From positions 186,001 through 250,000 of the forward strand of contig NZ_JAHPYF010000002.1 of the NCBI RefSeq assembly GCF_019041915.1: a stretch of DNA of 64,000 nt, read 5' to 3'. The notes beneath the pieces were generated by a model, which made no database searches, was not told where the DNA came from, and worked only from the letters and a program-made list of their open reading frames with translations. This document shows positions 16,703 to 26,802 of the stretch, piece after piece. Each line of letters starts with the position of its first letter. Within the stretch, counting starts at the first letter, position 1. This stretch comes from Collinsella sp. MSK.8.10. Its GTDB lineage: Bacteria; Actinomycetota; Coriobacteriia; Coriobacteriales; Coriobacteriaceae. A program made the translations under genes and the position numbers.

Positions 16703-18085
16703 TTACTTAAGCTCGGGCCAGTAACCCTTGTTGGCCTCGATCATGTCGTCGAGAACTTCCTTGGCGACCTTCATCGAAGGCACGGTCTTGTTCAGCGTAA
16801 AGGCCTTGAGTGCCTTCTCGTACGAACCCTCGATCGTAGCCTCGACCACGAGCTTCTCGGAGTTCAGCTGCTGCATCATAAGACCCTGCTGGAACAGCGG
16901 AATGTTGTCGCGGCTGATGACCTCGGGGCCGTTCTTGCCAATGTAGGCAGGCAGCTCGACCATAGCGTCGTAGGGCATGTTGGGGATAGCGCCCTTGTTC
17001 TCGCAAATGACCAGGAAGCGCTGCTTGGTATCGTTCTTCAGAGCGATGGCCAGGTCGGCAATCCAGTCGCCGTGGCTGCCCGCATAGAACGTGCTCTCGT
17101 CGATCTCGCCCGTCTTCTCGTAGTGGTCGATGCCATCAAAGAGGTTCTTCTCGCGCGTCTCCTCAACCTCGTTTGCGCGGGTGCGCTCGGGGTTGGAATG
17201 CTCGACAAACTCCTTCTGCTGCAGGTAGTAGTTCAGATACGTGTTGGGCAGGTACTCCGGGAAGCACTCCATGATCTCATACTCGCCCTTCCAGACGTAG
17301 TACCAGCTGCCCTTGGTGTGGCGGTTCTGCTCGGGGTGCTCGTCAGTGGCCTCCTCGGGCTTCTTTGCCATGAGCGAGCCCATGCCCTTGAGGTAGGAGT
17401 CGGGCAGCAGGATCTGGTGCTCCTTGATGTACTCGCGCAGCTGCGGGAGCACCTCCTCGCCCTTGTGGCGGATCGAGGTGAACCAGCCAAAGTGGTTGAG
17501 GCCAAAGTAATCGTACTCGACATCCTTCTTGTCGATATCGAGCGCGGCGCAAACCACGTCGATGATCGCGATCGGCATGTCGCAGATGTTGATGATGCGA
17601 GCGTTGGGACGCAGCACACGGCAGCCCTCGGAGACGATGGCGGCAGGGTTGGAGTAGTTGAGAATCCAGTAGTCCTTCTTGGCGTACTTCTCAACGTCAT
17701 CGATCAGCTCGACCATGGGGAAGATGGTGCGCATGCCGTAGGCAAGGCCGCCGCAACCGCAGGTCTCCTGACCAACGCAGCCGTGACGCAGCGGAATCTT
17801 CTCGTCCTGCTCGCGCATGGCGTAGCCGCCCACGCGCATCTGGGCAAACACGAAGCTGGCATCCGTAAAGGCAGTCTCTTTGTCGGTGGTCACCGTGAGC
17901 TTGATGTCCAAGCCGAGGTCCTCGTGCAAAATCCAGTCCACGAGCACGCCGATCTTGCGCTGGCGCTCCTCGTTGATGTCGTACAGACGAATCTCGTCAA
18001 CATCGAGCTCGTCCTTGCGCAGGGCGATGGACTTGACGATGCCGGGGGTAAAGGTGGATCCGCCACCACACAGAGTAATGATCAT
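16703..18085 (-). CDS. GH4 6-phospho-alpha-glucosidase
   Basis: A 460-residue NAD- and Mn-dependent glycosidase of family GH4. The N-terminal Rossmann motif is CGGGSTFTPG. The metal site is C168 in ICDMP and H198 in YFGLNHFGW. GH4 members with CDMP act on 6-phospho-alpha-glucosides (GlvA/MalH type), whereas CNVP is typical of phospho-beta-glucosidases, so the alpha type is preferred. The ATG at 18085 lies 3 bp after the PTS gene stop with a GAAGGAG site. It hydrolyses the phosphorylated disaccharide delivered by the adjacent PTS. Confidence 0.88.
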   Translation of the reverse strand: MIITLCGGGSTFTPGIVKSIALRKDELDVDEIRLYDINEERQRKIGVLVDWILHEDLGLDIKLTVTTDKETAFTDASFVFAQMRVGGYAMREQDEKIPLRHGCVGQETCGCGGLAYGMRTIFPMVELIDDVEKYAKKDYWILNYSNPAAIVSEGCRVLRPNARIINICDMPIAIIDVVCAALDIDKKDVEYDYFGLNHFGWFTSIRHKGEEVLPQLREYIKEHQILLPDSYLKGMGSLMAKKPEEATDEHPEQNRHTKGSWYYVWKGEYEIMECFPEYLPNTYLNYYLQQKEFVEHSNPERTRANEVEETREKNLFDGIDHYEKTGEIDESTFYAGSHGDWIADLAIALKNDTKQRFLVICENKGAIPNMPYDAMVELPAYIGKNGPEVISRDNIPLFQQGLMMQQLNSEKLVVEATIEGSYEKALKAFTLNKTVPSMKVAKEVLDDMIEANKGYWPELK

Positions 18086-18088
18086 TGT

Positions 18089-19705
18089 TTACTGCTCCTT
18101 CTCAATTGCGTTTTCGACCTTGTCGCGCATCTCGGCAACCTTCATGCCAAAGATGATCTGGATATTATTGCCGTTGCGGTTGATGCCGCTGTTGGGCACG
18201 TGGTTGATGAGGTTCTCATCGATGAGGTCCGGGTTCTTAACGTTCACACGAAGACGCGTAAAGCAGTTCTCGAGCTCCTCGATGTTGTCCTTGCCACCAA
18301 GACCCGCGACCAGGTCGGCAATACCTGCATCGACGCCCTCTGCGGGAGCTGCGGCAACAGCGCCTTGCTTCACCGCGACAGACGCGGCAGCCTCGCCCTC
18401 GGCAACGGACTCGGCGAGCTCGGATTCCTCCTCGCGACCAGGCGTGTGGAGGTTGAGCTTCTTGATGAGAAAGGTGAAGAGGAAGAAGTACAGCGCGGCG
18501 TTGACGACTCCGAGCACCAGCATAACCGGCCAGTTGGTCTTGTCGACACCGAGGACCAGGTTGGAGACCACGATGTTGATGATGCCGCCTGCAGTCGAAG
18601 CGGGCACGGAGAGGACCTTGAGCAGGACCAGGAAGATGCCGGAAAGAACCGAGTGAACGACAAAGAGCACAGGAGCGGCAAAGACAAAGAGGAAGTCCAT
18701 GGGCTCGGTCACGCAGGAGAGCACGGCGGTGATGATCAGCGGGATGATAACAGCCTTGGTCTTATCCTTGTTCCCCTTGTAAGCGGTGAAGATAAAGGCG
18801 AGACCGATGCCGATGTAGGGCCACAGGTTGTTGAAGGTGTAGCTGTTGAAGTAGGTGCTATCGGAGAAGGGCTGGCCCGTCATTGCCATCTCGGCGACAC
18901 GGATGGGGTAGGCGCCGGCGATAACCTGATCGCCCAGCGTCAGGGTGCCACCCACATCGGAGAACTGGAACGGGGTGTAGATGAGGTGGTGCAGACCGGT
19001 GGGAACGAGCAGCTTGTTGAGCATGCCGTAGATAAACAGACCGATGTTGCCCGATTCCTTAATGATGCCGGCAACGGAGGAGATAGCACCCTGAACCGGA
19101 GGCCAAACGATGCAGAAGCCAGCGCCCATGATCCAGGAAATGATGATCATGATCAGGAACGGAAAGCGAACGCCCGAGAACATCGAAAGGGCAATGGGGA
19201 ACTGCTTGTTCGAGTACTTGTTGAACACGGCACCGGTGATGCAACCAAGAATGATGCCGCCAAACACGCCGGTATCGAGCACCTGGATGCCCATAACGGT
19301 GCTCTGGCCGGTTCCGGTAAGACCGAGCATGCCGTTCGCTTCGGCAAGAGAGCCGGTGGCGTTGAGCACGATGTTGTTAGCCTGCAGGAACAGGAAGAAC
19401 GACATCAGGGCGATCAGCGAAGCATGGCCCTTGTTCTTCTTTGCCATAGCGCCGGCGATGCCCACGCAGAACAGAATCGAGAGGTTGTTGATGATAAACA
19501 TCAGCGACTGATAGACAACGGCGCCCACAAGCTGGAACGGACCGGAGCCCAGTACGGGAACCAAAGCGCAGATGGTCTTGTTGGTCAGAATGATGCCCAC
19601 GATGAGCAGGATGCCGGCAACCGAGAGATACATCATCGGCTGGACGATCGACTTCGCGAACACCTCCAACGGCGCTTTGAAATTGAACTTCTTTTTTGCG
19701 GTCAT
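18089..19705 (-). CDS. PTS alpha-glucoside-type EIICB component
   Basis: A 538-residue PTS permease of the glucose superfamily, MalX/GlvC type. The EIIC part has about ten membrane segments, with the substrate loop LVPTGLHHLIYTPF and ITAVLSCVTEPMDF. A Glu/Ala-rich linker (about 405-440) leads to EIIB with the phosphorylated cysteine C481 in NCFTRLR. It has no EIIA; the operon's own EIIA gene supplies it. The ATG at 19705 follows GGAAGGGGAG; the longer frame begins upstream without a site. The GH4 partner points to maltose-like or other alpha-linked disaccharides. Confidence 0.9.
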   Translation of the reverse strand: MTAKKKFNFKAPLEVFAKSIVQPMMYLSVAGILLIVGIILTNKTICALVPVLGSGPFQLVGAVVYQSLMFIINNLSILFCVGIAGAMAKKNKGHASLIALMSFFLFLQANNIVLNATGSLAEANGMLGLTGTGQSTVMGIQVLDTGVFGGIILGCITGAVFNKYSNKQFPIALSMFSGVRFPFLIMIIISWIMGAGFCIVWPPVQGAISSVAGIIKESGNIGLFIYGMLNKLLVPTGLHHLIYTPFQFSDVGGTLTLGDQVIAGAYPIRVAEMAMTGQPFSDSTYFNSYTFNNLWPYIGIGLAFIFTAYKGNKDKTKAVIIPLIITAVLSCVTEPMDFLFVFAAPVLFVVHSVLSGIFLVLLKVLSVPASTAGGIINIVVSNLVLGVDKTNWPVMLVLGVVNAALYFFLFTFLIKKLNLHTPGREEESELAESVAEGEAAASVAVKQGAVAAAPAEGVDAGIADLVAGLGGKDNIEELENCFTRLRVNVKNPDLIDENLINHVPNSGINRNGNNIQIIFGMKVAEMRDKVENAIEKEQ

Positions 19706-19804
19706 AGCGGTACTCCCCTTCCTTTTCCGCAAATTAAGACAGATGTGCCCTAGACAAGACTGTGAGCCTTGCCTTATATCAATCGATGTGTGGGCACGTT
19801 ATGC

Positions 19805-20659
19805 CTAGAGACCAGGTTCTCCAAGCAGGTTAACAATGTGATATGCGAGATAACTCTTCTCGGCATCGGTAACGACAACGTTATAGGTAGACGACAAGTG
19901 AGCGGCTATGGCATCCGCGCACGAGAATGCGCACGGATACGCCGTTTCGTCGATTCGGAACAGCGCGTCGCCACTGATTTGCCCGGCCGTAGGATCGAGT
20001 GCTCGCTGAGCGAAAAACTGCAGGTGACGAACGAAGCGTTCGTAAGGCAGCGAGGTGTCATCGAGGGTCGTGGCATAGCGCTCGGAAACAATCGCGAGCA
20101 CGTCGCGAACAAGCTGGACCGAGATGATTAGACGGTCGGAGCGTTGCGGCATGGTGGCGTTGACGATATGCAGCGTAATAAAACCCTGCTCTTCTTCGCT
20201 CATCTGGATGCCCAAATAGTCCTTGATAATCTGAAGGGCACGGCCCGCAAGCGCGTGCTCCTTGCGATAGAACTGCTGGATCTCGAGCAGCAGCGGATTC
20301 TCGCAGGAAACGCCTTTGCGCTCGCGATCGAGGGCGAGGCTGATATGGTCTGCGAGAGCGATAAGAATCTTGTCATTGATATCGACATTGAGCTCTCGAC
20401 GAAGCATCTGAACGATGTCCTCGGAAATCACGAGGTTGACGGTGGGGATGGACTCCAAAAGATGTGCCAAGCGGTCAATCGTACGCGAATCCTGAGAAGT
20501 TCCCTCCTGCAACGCGTAGGTCTTTTCGACCGACGCCTCGTCGATGGCATCGCCGGCATGGCGACCAAAGCAGAGACCTCGACCGATGACGATGAGCTCG
20601 GAGCCATCGTCCGAAGTGACCATTGCGACGTTGTTGTTAAAAACTCGCTTGATAACCAC
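19805..20659 (-). CDS. licT: BglG/LicT family transcriptional antiterminator
   Basis: A 284-residue RNA-binding antiterminator. An N-terminal CAT domain (VIKRVFNNNVAMV) is followed by PRD1 (HLLES...LADHISLAL) and PRD2 (GFITLHIVNA...YLAYHIVNLLG) with the conserved histidines that the PTS phosphorylates. The GTG at 20659 was chosen because family members start just before IKRVLNNN; the GTG at 20671 is an alternative. It sits inside the operon it is expected to control, between EIIA and EIICB. A matching RNA target candidate lies at 21271-21302. LicT is used as the family name; the real sugar may differ. Confidence 0.88.
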   Translation of the reverse strand: MVIKRVFNNNVAMVTSDDGSELIVIGRGLCFGRHAGDAIDEASVEKTYALQEGTSQDSRTIDRLAHLLESIPTVNLVISEDIVQMLRRELNVDINDKILIALADHISLALDRERKGVSCENPLLLEIQQFYRKEHALAGRALQIIKDYLGIQMSEEEQGFITLHIVNATMPQRSDRLIISVQLVRDVLAIVSERYATTLDDTSLPYERFVRHLQFFAQRALDPTAGQISGDALFRIDETAYPCAFSCADAIAAHLSSTYNVVVTDAEKSYLAYHIVNLLGEPGL

Positions 20660-20677
20660 GGTACCCACCACAAGAAT

Positions 20678-21190
20678 TTACTCGGAAAGCCAGATGACAG
20701 GCTCTTTAACAGCAACAGGGCCGGAAGCATGCTCACGAAGAGTCGAGTTCTCCGAGCGCTCGCACACGATAACGAAGACCGTGGGATCGAAACCGGCGGC
20801 GCGAACCACGTCGAAATCGACCTCGACGAGAGGCTGACCTGCGTCGACATGGTCACCCTGGGCAACAAGCGCATGGAAGCCCTTGCCCTCAAGTTTAACA
20901 GTGTCGATTCCGATGTGCAGCATCACCTGAGCAGAGCTGTCGTCGGACATAATGCCCAGCGCGTGCTCAGTCGGAAACAGCGCCGCGACGGTACCGGAAA
21001 CAGGAGCGCACACCGTTCCCTCTTGGGGAACCACGGCAACGCCATCGCCCACTGCACGGCTGCTAAAAGCAGGGTCATTGGTATTTTCTAGATGAACAAG
21101 CTCGCCGGAAACGGGAGCGAGGATTTCGAACTCGGAAGCTGCAGTCGTCTGCTTATCCGAGCCCCCCATAAGGCGAGAAAAGAAACCCAT
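20678..21190 (-). CDS. PTS glucose-type EIIA component
   Basis: A 170-residue soluble EIIA of the glucose superfamily (Crr/PTS-EIIA1). Motifs are ILAPVSGELVHL, FSSRAVGDGVAVVP, GTVAALFPTEHALGI with H76, and LHIGIDTVKL with the phosphorylated histidine H92. The ATG at 21190 follows GAAGGGA; another in-frame ATG lies 18 bp upstream without a good site. It is first in the alpha-glucoside operon and is followed by licT after 18 bp. As the only EIIA-Glc protein in the window, it might also serve MurP, which lacks EIIA; that is inferred from the E. coli MurP-Crr case. Confidence 0.9.
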   Translation of the reverse strand: MGFFSRLMGGSDKQTTAASEFEILAPVSGELVHLENTNDPAFSSRAVGDGVAVVPQEGTVCAPVSGTVAALFPTEHALGIMSDDSSAQVMLHIGIDTVKLEGKGFHALVAQGDHVDAGQPLVEVDFDVVRAAGFDPTVFVIVCERSENSTLREHASGPVAVKEPVIWLSE

Positions 21191-21215
21191 GGTGGCATGT
21201 CCCTTCATAAATATA

Positions 21216-21302
21216 GCCCAACCAAAATCAAGCGAATGCATCCATAGAGACACACCCGTTCAAAGACTTTGGTTAGGCCCACGTCCGAGGGACTCGGTAA
21301 CC
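21216..21302 (-). promoter_or_regulatory. Candidate LicT antiterminator (RAT) overlapping a terminator-like stem
   Basis: Read leftward, 21302-21271 begins GGTTACCGAG, closes an inner stem CCGAG/CTCGG, and ends CCTAACC, so GGTTA can pair with TAACC; the 32-nt size and GTTAC resemble RAT elements. Its 3' half (GGGCCTAACCAAA, 21280-21268) is also one arm of a second stem with TTTGGTTGGGC (21226-21216), followed by a U-rich TATATTTAT. The two structures exclude each other, as in antitermination. Confidence 0.5.
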
Positions 21303-21327
21303 TTCCGCATTTCTTTTTACGGGAGCT

Positions 21328-21333
21328 ATTGTA
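21328..21333 (-). promoter_or_regulatory. -10 box candidate of the alpha-glucoside operon
   Basis: TACAAT on the minus strand, about 25 bp before the candidate RAT. The -35 region (ACTATT at 17 bp) is weak, which fits an activated or weak promoter. Confidence 0.4.
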
Positions 21334-21403
21334 GACAAGCCCAAAGCCAGAATAGTCATTATGACCGGTGAGCGGTATTTTTTCTTCGATAAACGGTATT
21401 TAG

Positions 21404-21519
21404 GCGGCACTTGGGGACGTTCCTTTCCCGCCGGCACTCGGGGACACTCCTCACTCTGGTGCATTGGGGACAAGTTTGTTTGCACCAGGTTGGTGCAGAT
21501 TAACCTGGCCCCATTGCGC
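21404..21519. repeat. Family C repeat cluster 1
   Basis: Within the gene-free 21303-21533 are GGCACTTGGGGACGTTCCTT (21407-21426), GGCACTCGGGGACACTCC (21433-21450), and GGGGACAAG leading to the palindrome TGCACCAGGTTGGTGCA (21481-21497). Related sequences lie at 32262-32343 and 37036-37120. They resemble REP-type palindromes moved by RAYT transposases, although no such gene is present. Confidence 0.65.
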
Positions 21520-21533
21520 CAATTTCGTATGCG

Positions 21534-22295
21534 CTAGATAAAAAGCTCGCATTCCTTCCGCACGACGCAAACCTTGCTCAGCATCTGGGAAACAGCGGAT
21601 AGCTTGTTGGGATCAAGCTTGCGAGCGCCTCGCGGACATACGGCGATGCAGCGCATGCAGGAGATGCACGCCTCGCCAGCTGCTCGCTTGGGGTCGCCCT
21701 TGTCGATAGCACAAACGGGGCACGCCGCGGCGCATGCACCGCAGGAGACGCAATCCTCTGTTGCCTCGGGTGCCATGCGATGACCTCCAGCTTGTTTATA
21801 AGGACGATTGCCAGGAATAGAGGGCTCGGATGCATCCTCAGCCAACAGCTTTTGCTGAATTTGCTGCGCAAACTCTGCGAGCTGCGCCGCATCCCGCGCA
21901 TCCGGTCGCCCAGCAGCAAACTGACGAGCAACGGAATGTTCAGCAATAGCAGAAACAGCTGCAACCACCCTAAATCCGGCGCGCTTCGCAACGTCCTCCA
22001 GCTCTACGAGCGTGTCCTCAAACGCGCGGTTTCCGTATACACAAACCAAAACAGTCCGAGCCCCGTTGCCGCACACCATACCCAACCGGTCAGTCACCAC
22101 AGCCGGGATTCTACCGGCATACGCCGGCGCAGAGATTACGGCCACGTCGTCCTCAGTCATCGAGACAGCGCTGAAATCTGGCCCGCTATCGGTCAGATCG
22201 ACGGTAACGGTATTCTTGTCCAGCGCCCCGGTCACAAGGCCAGACACCTTCCGCGTTCCACCCGTCGGACTAAACACAATTTCGAATACGCTCAT
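21534..22295 (-). CDS. EFR1-type flavodoxin-ferredoxin fusion protein
   Basis: A 253-residue protein with an N-terminal flavodoxin-like fold (VFEIVFSPTGGTRKVS, then APAYAGRIP) and a C-terminal bacterial ferredoxin with two 4Fe-4S motifs, CVSCGACAAACP and CISCMRCIAVCP. This matches the EFR1 family. It is probably a soluble electron carrier whose partner is unknown. The ATG at 22295 follows GGAGGG; the upstream extension to 22322 is not needed. It is monocistronic. Its upstream region carries the second family E block at the same distance as in front of the M42 gene. Confidence 0.85.
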   Translation of the reverse strand: MSVFEIVFSPTGGTRKVSGLVTGALDKNTVTVDLTDSGPDFSAVSMTEDDVAVISAPAYAGRIPAVVTDRLGMVCGNGARTVLVCVYGNRAFEDTLVELEDVAKRAGFRVVAAVSAIAEHSVARQFAAGRPDARDAAQLAEFAQQIQQKLLAEDASEPSIPGNRPYKQAGGHRMAPEATEDCVSCGACAAACPVCAIDKGDPKRAAGEACISCMRCIAVCPRGARKLDPNKLSAVSQMLSKVCVVRKECELFI

Positions 22296-22844
22296 CGAGG
22301 CACCCTCCCCTACGCCTGGCAACGCGTCAAGCCGTTTTCACATTCAGACAGAGTATACGGCGCATGGGATCCCCGTTTTGGTGCACCAAGCACCCCAATG
22401 CACCCACCCTACGCTGTCTGCCTCTTCGTTTTGTATAAATTACGGTACAGATTGCATATACTTACTGGATACCGCCGCGTTCTCCTGAGGTACCCCATCC
22501 CGGCACGTGCAAAAAACGGAGTATTCTGCAACGTGACCGCGCCAGCACCGCCGCGGGAGGGCAAAACTGTAGGGCGCCGTATCATTCTAAGTCCCGACAT
22601 GGCGAGAATGACGCGCCCCTGCTCCGGAAAACGGCGAAATCTGACTCGGAACGCTCGCTAGGGATATCCGAAGGCCACCGTTGGCGACGTCGAATCATAT
22701 GCAGACAACTCGAACTGCAGAATACTCCAAAAAATGCACGGCGCACCCCATAGGACCCATTGCTGCATGGCGGAAAATAGGTCCTCAGCATCCCCCAGAT
22801 GCATTCCCGAGAACATCACGTTTGAATTAGCGATGGACACGGCA
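22296..22844. other. Gene-free stretch upstream of the EFR1 gene
   Basis: No supported gene. It holds the palindrome TTGGTGCACCAA (22378-22389) and the second family E block (22431-22740). The open frames crossing it lack ribosome sites and recognisable motifs. Confidence 0.6.
22431..22740. repeat. Family E block, copy 2
   Basis: TTGTATAAAT (22431) is followed 76 bp later by GTGCAAAAAACGGAGTATTC (from 22507), and the inverted partner GAATACTCCAAAAAATGCAC lies at 22720-22739. Spacings match copy 1 (76 bp and about 235 bp), and TTGTATAAAT lies 136 bp from the EFR1 start codon, against 135 bp for the M42 gene. The interiors are not obviously similar. Confidence 0.7.
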
Positions 22845-22880
22845 AACAAAAGGGCCCGAGCGTTATTTGCTCGGGCCCTT
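22845..22880 (-). terminator. Terminator of the DEAD-box helicase gene
   Basis: Stem AGGGCCCGAGC (22851-22861) / GCTCGGGCCCT with a 7-nt loop. Read leftward it is followed by TTTTGTTTG. It lies 33 bp after the stop. Confidence 0.9.
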
Positions 22881-22912
22881 AGCTTGTCTCACGCTAGCGC
22901 GCGATGCTCATC

Positions 22913-25162
<2,250 letters not shown>

Positions 25163-25433
25163 ATGTTGTTGTTCCTTATCTGCACGCGCTATGGGCACGG
25201 CATGCGGCCGCGCTGGCGTGCGTGGTAGTGCGCTAATACATACAAAAACGGGTGCGCACAGAGAGGACGTTGCTCAGCACGCTGGCGATCGCTTTGGCAG
25301 CCCTATCACGCGCCGTCCAGACGCAGCAGCTCTAAGCGATGGAGCAGATTCGCCGCCGGTTAGTATACCCGTGCTTCGCATGCCCCCACGTAAACCACAG
25401 ATGACGAGGTGGACGAGGTGGGCCTGGCCGATC

Positions 25434-25490
25434 GTCTCAATCTGTAACAGATGCAGGGCAAAACCGGGTCCAAATGTTACAGATCAAGAC
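25434..25490 (+). repeat. Family B palindrome, copy 1 (57 bp)
   Basis: Left arm GTCTCAATCTGTAAC, then AG, 25 bp, and right arm GTTACAGATCAAGAC. Total length is 57 bp, as in all nine copies. It lies upstream of the FHA-kinase pair; copy 2 lies just downstream of that pair. Confidence 0.9.
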
Positions 25491-25534
25491 AGAGGGGGAT
25501 TTCCGTTCAGTCCAAACCAAATCTCTCGGTCTTC

Positions 25535-25562
25535 CTGCAATTTCGAACATGTGGCCTATAAT
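25535..25562 (+). promoter_or_regulatory. Promoter of the FHA gene
   Basis: CTGCAA (25535-25540), 16 bp, then a consensus TATAAT (25557-25562). The predicted start near 25569 leaves a leader of about 100 nt before the GTG at 25669. Confidence 0.6.
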
Positions 25563-25668
25563 GTTGCTTTGGTTACGCTATATATTGCGCAGCCATTTAA
25601 TACGTCGCCCACCGGGGCCATTAATTCCTATCGCCATATTGGCTAGGAAGCAATCAAAGGAGGTATCC

Positions 25669-26631
25669 GTGGCAGCAGAGACGCCTTGCTCGGTCCTCTA
25701 TAACGATATTCGCTCGTTCGGCGGTCTTAAACATCTCGAGATCGCCCGAATGCTCATCAATGGAAACTCTTATCTCGGCAGTACCCTGCTCGAGAAATGC
25801 TCTTCCAACCGCTCGTATCTCACCCGTTACATCGTCCATCGCAAGCCTGACCAGTGCGCGCCCGCCATCTACAGCGACTTTACCGTCACCACGCTCAACC
25901 TTTCCGCGGCAATCTGCAGCAAGCTCGGCGGCGGCGAGTCCGCCTATCGGGCAATCGCCGAGCACTATCGCGGTCCGGCCGCCGACGAAATGATGTCGGC
26001 TCTCGCCAGCTACAAGCTGGACAGCCGCCTATATGCAAATGCCCTCAATCGCATCGACAACTTTGACGGCAATGCCGTGCGCGAAAAAAGCACGCTCTTC
26101 TTGATGCTCTTTGTGGCAACGGGGGCGCTCGCCGATCCCGTTCAGGGCGTGGCCACCGTCGAGCGCTTTTGCGACAGCAAGACGGGCGAGCACTTTGGCA
26201 CCACCGAAACTACCGTCGGACGTGGCTTTATGAGCAGCCTGGAGCAGCCGCGCACCGTCGCCCCCAACCTCGGTCTGCTCAGAACCCATGCCGACAACTG
26301 CGCCGGCATGCAAATCCATCCCCTCACACGCGATCCGCGCGGCACCGTGATTGGTTCTTTGCCCAAAACCTCGCTCAGCATCACCGATGTGGGCGCCGAC
26401 GCATCGCGCGAGCATCTTCGCATTTGGCTTGAGGGTGAGCACTGGTACGCCCAGGGCCTTGGATCGACCAACGGCACAGTGCTCGAATCGGGCGCGGGCG
26501 ACGGCGATATTGTGATTGAGCCGCCGCGCGACCAACGCGAGCCCGGCAAAGTCTATCCCCCCGTGGAAATCGCCAACAGCGACAGGCTCCATCTGGGTCT
26601 CTACACGACATTCCTTGTCATTGTGGACTAG
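25669..26631 (+). CDS. FHA-domain protein with unknown N-terminal domain
   Basis: A 320-residue cytosolic protein. The C-terminal 100 residues form a forkhead-associated, phosphothreonine-binding domain: TVIGSLPKTSLSI, SREHLRIW (about 246-253) and the diagnostic GLGSTNGT (263-270). The N-terminal 200 residues are helical and not recognised. The GTG at 25669 follows a strong AAAGGAGG; the frame open from 25474 crosses the promoter and is rejected as a start. It is followed after 171 bp by a Ser/Thr kinase gene, so it is probably a substrate or adaptor of that kinase. Family B elements bracket the pair. Confidence 0.8.
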   Translation: MAAETPCSVLYNDIRSFGGLKHLEIARMLINGNSYLGSTLLEKCSSNRSYLTRYIVHRKPDQCAPAIYSDFTVTTLNLSAAICSKLGGGESAYRAIAEHYRGPAADEMMSALASYKLDSRLYANALNRIDNFDGNAVREKSTLFLMLFVATGALADPVQGVATVERFCDSKTGEHFGTTETTVGRGFMSSLEQPRTVAPNLGLLRTHADNCAGMQIHPLTRDPRGTVIGSLPKTSLSITDVGADASREHLRIWLEGEHWYAQGLGSTNGTVLESGAGDGDIVIEPPRDQREPGKVYPPVEIANSDRLHLGLYTTFLVIVD

Positions 26632-26709
26632 CACGGACAGCGATCGGAAGACGGTCGCCGTCCGTCTTGCGTCTTCTGCCTTCTGCGTCGTAAACGACAA
26701 TGCTCAGCG

Positions 26710-26770
26710 GTATACGTGGGCAGTGCGACTATCATGGTACTTTACCGATATCCGCACTGCTCGCGTATAC
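26710..26770 (+). repeat. Inverted repeat just upstream of the kinase gene
   Basis: GTATACGTGGGCAGTGCG (26710-26727) faces the inverted sequence at 26753-26770; the arms match except in the 3 central bases. The loop is about 25 nt. It lies 32 bp before the kinase ATG and could be an operator pair, an mRNA hairpin or a weak terminator for the FHA gene. Confidence 0.6.
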
Positions 26771-26802
26771 GTGCGGCAACCCATGCCAGACAAAGGAACG
26801 CC

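Larger units (their letters stand above)
25163..25668. other. Gene-free stretch between the divergent helicase and FHA genes
   Basis: Contains the helicase leader, family B copy 1 (25434-25490) and the FHA-gene promoter (25535-25562). No open frame with a ribosome site and coding character is seen, apart from an upstream extension of the FHA gene. Confidence 0.6.

Noticed and set aside
16679..19753. A 1024-residue rightward open frame.
   Set aside because: Antisense shadow of the GH4 and PTS genes; both of those have intact catalytic motifs and ribosome sites.
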